A DNA stretch of 6,323 nucleotides from positions 1 to 6,323 of the forward strand of contig JAAXGF010000260.1 of NCBI GenBank assembly GCA_012267605.1. The letters are read 5' to 3'. Under the pieces are notes generated by a model. That model was not told where the DNA came from, made no database searches, and saw only the letters and a program-made list of their open reading frames with translations. Positions 6,152-6,323 of this stretch are shown in pieces (the stretch's first letter is position 1; every line of letters begins with the position of its first letter). A program made the position numbers and the translations under genes. This DNA comes from Alphaproteobacteria bacterium. Lineage in GTDB: Bacteria > Pseudomonadota > Alphaproteobacteria > JAAXGF01.

Positions 6152-6323
6152 TCGTGCTTTCTCAACGATTTCAATGGCCTTAGACACTTTCGGCCCCGAA
6201 ACCGGCGACGAAGAATCAATGGGTTACGGCGGATTTGTCTAAGATTCGCAGGCCTTCAAGCGCCCATTGAAGCGATTGGCGTTTTCAAAACCCGCCCCGC
6301 ACCTATTCCCGGCCGGCCGCGGC
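6152..6323. other. Non-coding, structured sequence after the tRNA break
   Basis: No convincing gene is present. The longest plus-strand ATG frame here (6174-6242) has 22 codons and no ribosome binding site. A minus-strand frame enters from the right edge and stops at 6239-6241; it is too short to judge and could be the end of a gene outside. The stretch contains the nested inverted repeats annotated separately and ends in a very GC-rich run. Confidence 0.5.
6170..6271. repeat. Nested imperfect inverted repeats (outer, middle and inner arms)
   Basis: Outer arms TTCAATGG (6170-6177) and CCATTGAA (6264-6271) enclose inner arms CTTAGACA (6179-6186) and TGTCTAAG (6236-6243). GGCCT (6176-6180) can also pair with AGGCC (6250-6254). 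Smaller hairpins lie inside: TTTCGG-CC-CCGAAA at 6188-6201 and CTTCAA...TTGAAG at 6255-6272. Left arms are contiguous while right arms are separated by about 20 nt, so a single strand would fold with a large bulge. This could be an integrase-type attachment region, a structured RNA, or the edge of an intron; the sequence alone does not decide. Confidence 0.45.

Noticed and set aside
6174..6242. 22-codon plus-strand reading frame
   Set aside because: No ribosome binding site, no recognisable sequence, and it lies across inverted repeats.
6244..6266. Possible 3' half of the interrupted tRNA: AGCGCCC plus A at 6259-6266 complements the acceptor strand GGGCGCT, preceded by TTCG and CCTTC
   Set aside because: I tried to build a T-arm from it. 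TTCGCAG lacks the conserved T-loop ending, the flanking 5-mers do not pair, and there is an extra A before the acceptor strand. The 7-mer also lies in another hairpin. Probably coincidence.
6239..6322. Minus-strand open frame entering from the right edge
   Set aside because: Only 27 codons, expected by chance at this length and base composition, with no recognisable C-terminus. Sequence beyond the window would settle it.
6113..6323. Group I intron beginning at the anticodon loop
   Set aside because: Insertion position is suitable, but I found none of the conserved core P, Q, R or S elements in the 170 bases present. Kept only as a testable option in the findings.

Overview
The window looks like a chromosomal housekeeping segment of a GC-rich alphaproteobacterium, possibly Rhodospirillales-like; this is inference from gene order and protein features. 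The order gyrA-coaD-queA-tgt, an acidic linker inserted in the GyrA C-terminal domain, and the IAS-R-LVKE form of the CoaD signature all resemble alphaproteobacterial proteins as I remember them. No search was possible.

Layout. Positions 2-2476 hold gyrA without its N-terminus; the reading frame enters from the left edge. Its stop overlaps the start of coaD (2469-3014). queA (3021-4055) follows after 6 bp, and tgt (4052-5185) starts inside the queA stop through a GTGA overlap. The four genes are so tightly packed that they are probably co-transcribed and translationally coupled. A SYLF (Ysc84/DUF500) domain protein with a signal peptide lies on the minus strand (5213-5944), convergent with tgt. 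Upstream of it is a divergent intergenic region with palindromes, a plausible extended -10 promoter for the SYLF gene and a good sigma-70 promoter facing right.

The right-facing promoter drives a tRNA-Lys(UUU) gene whose 5' half (6113-6151) is textbook up to the anticodon loop. The sequence then departs abruptly, with no recognisable 3' half within the window. The following 170 bp hold nested inverted repeats and repeated TCAATGG motifs, and no convincing gene.

How the genes work together: gyrA controls DNA supercoiling and coaD makes dephospho-CoA. tgt and queA act in series in queuosine synthesis: Tgt inserts preQ1 at position 34 of GUN-anticodon tRNAs, and QueA adds the epoxycyclopentane ring from S-adenosylmethionine. 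The SYLF protein is unrelated to these pathways. I see no new multi-gene system. The most unusual spot is the broken tRNA-Lys and the structured DNA after it, which could be a mobile-element junction, an interrupted tRNA gene or an assembly artefact.
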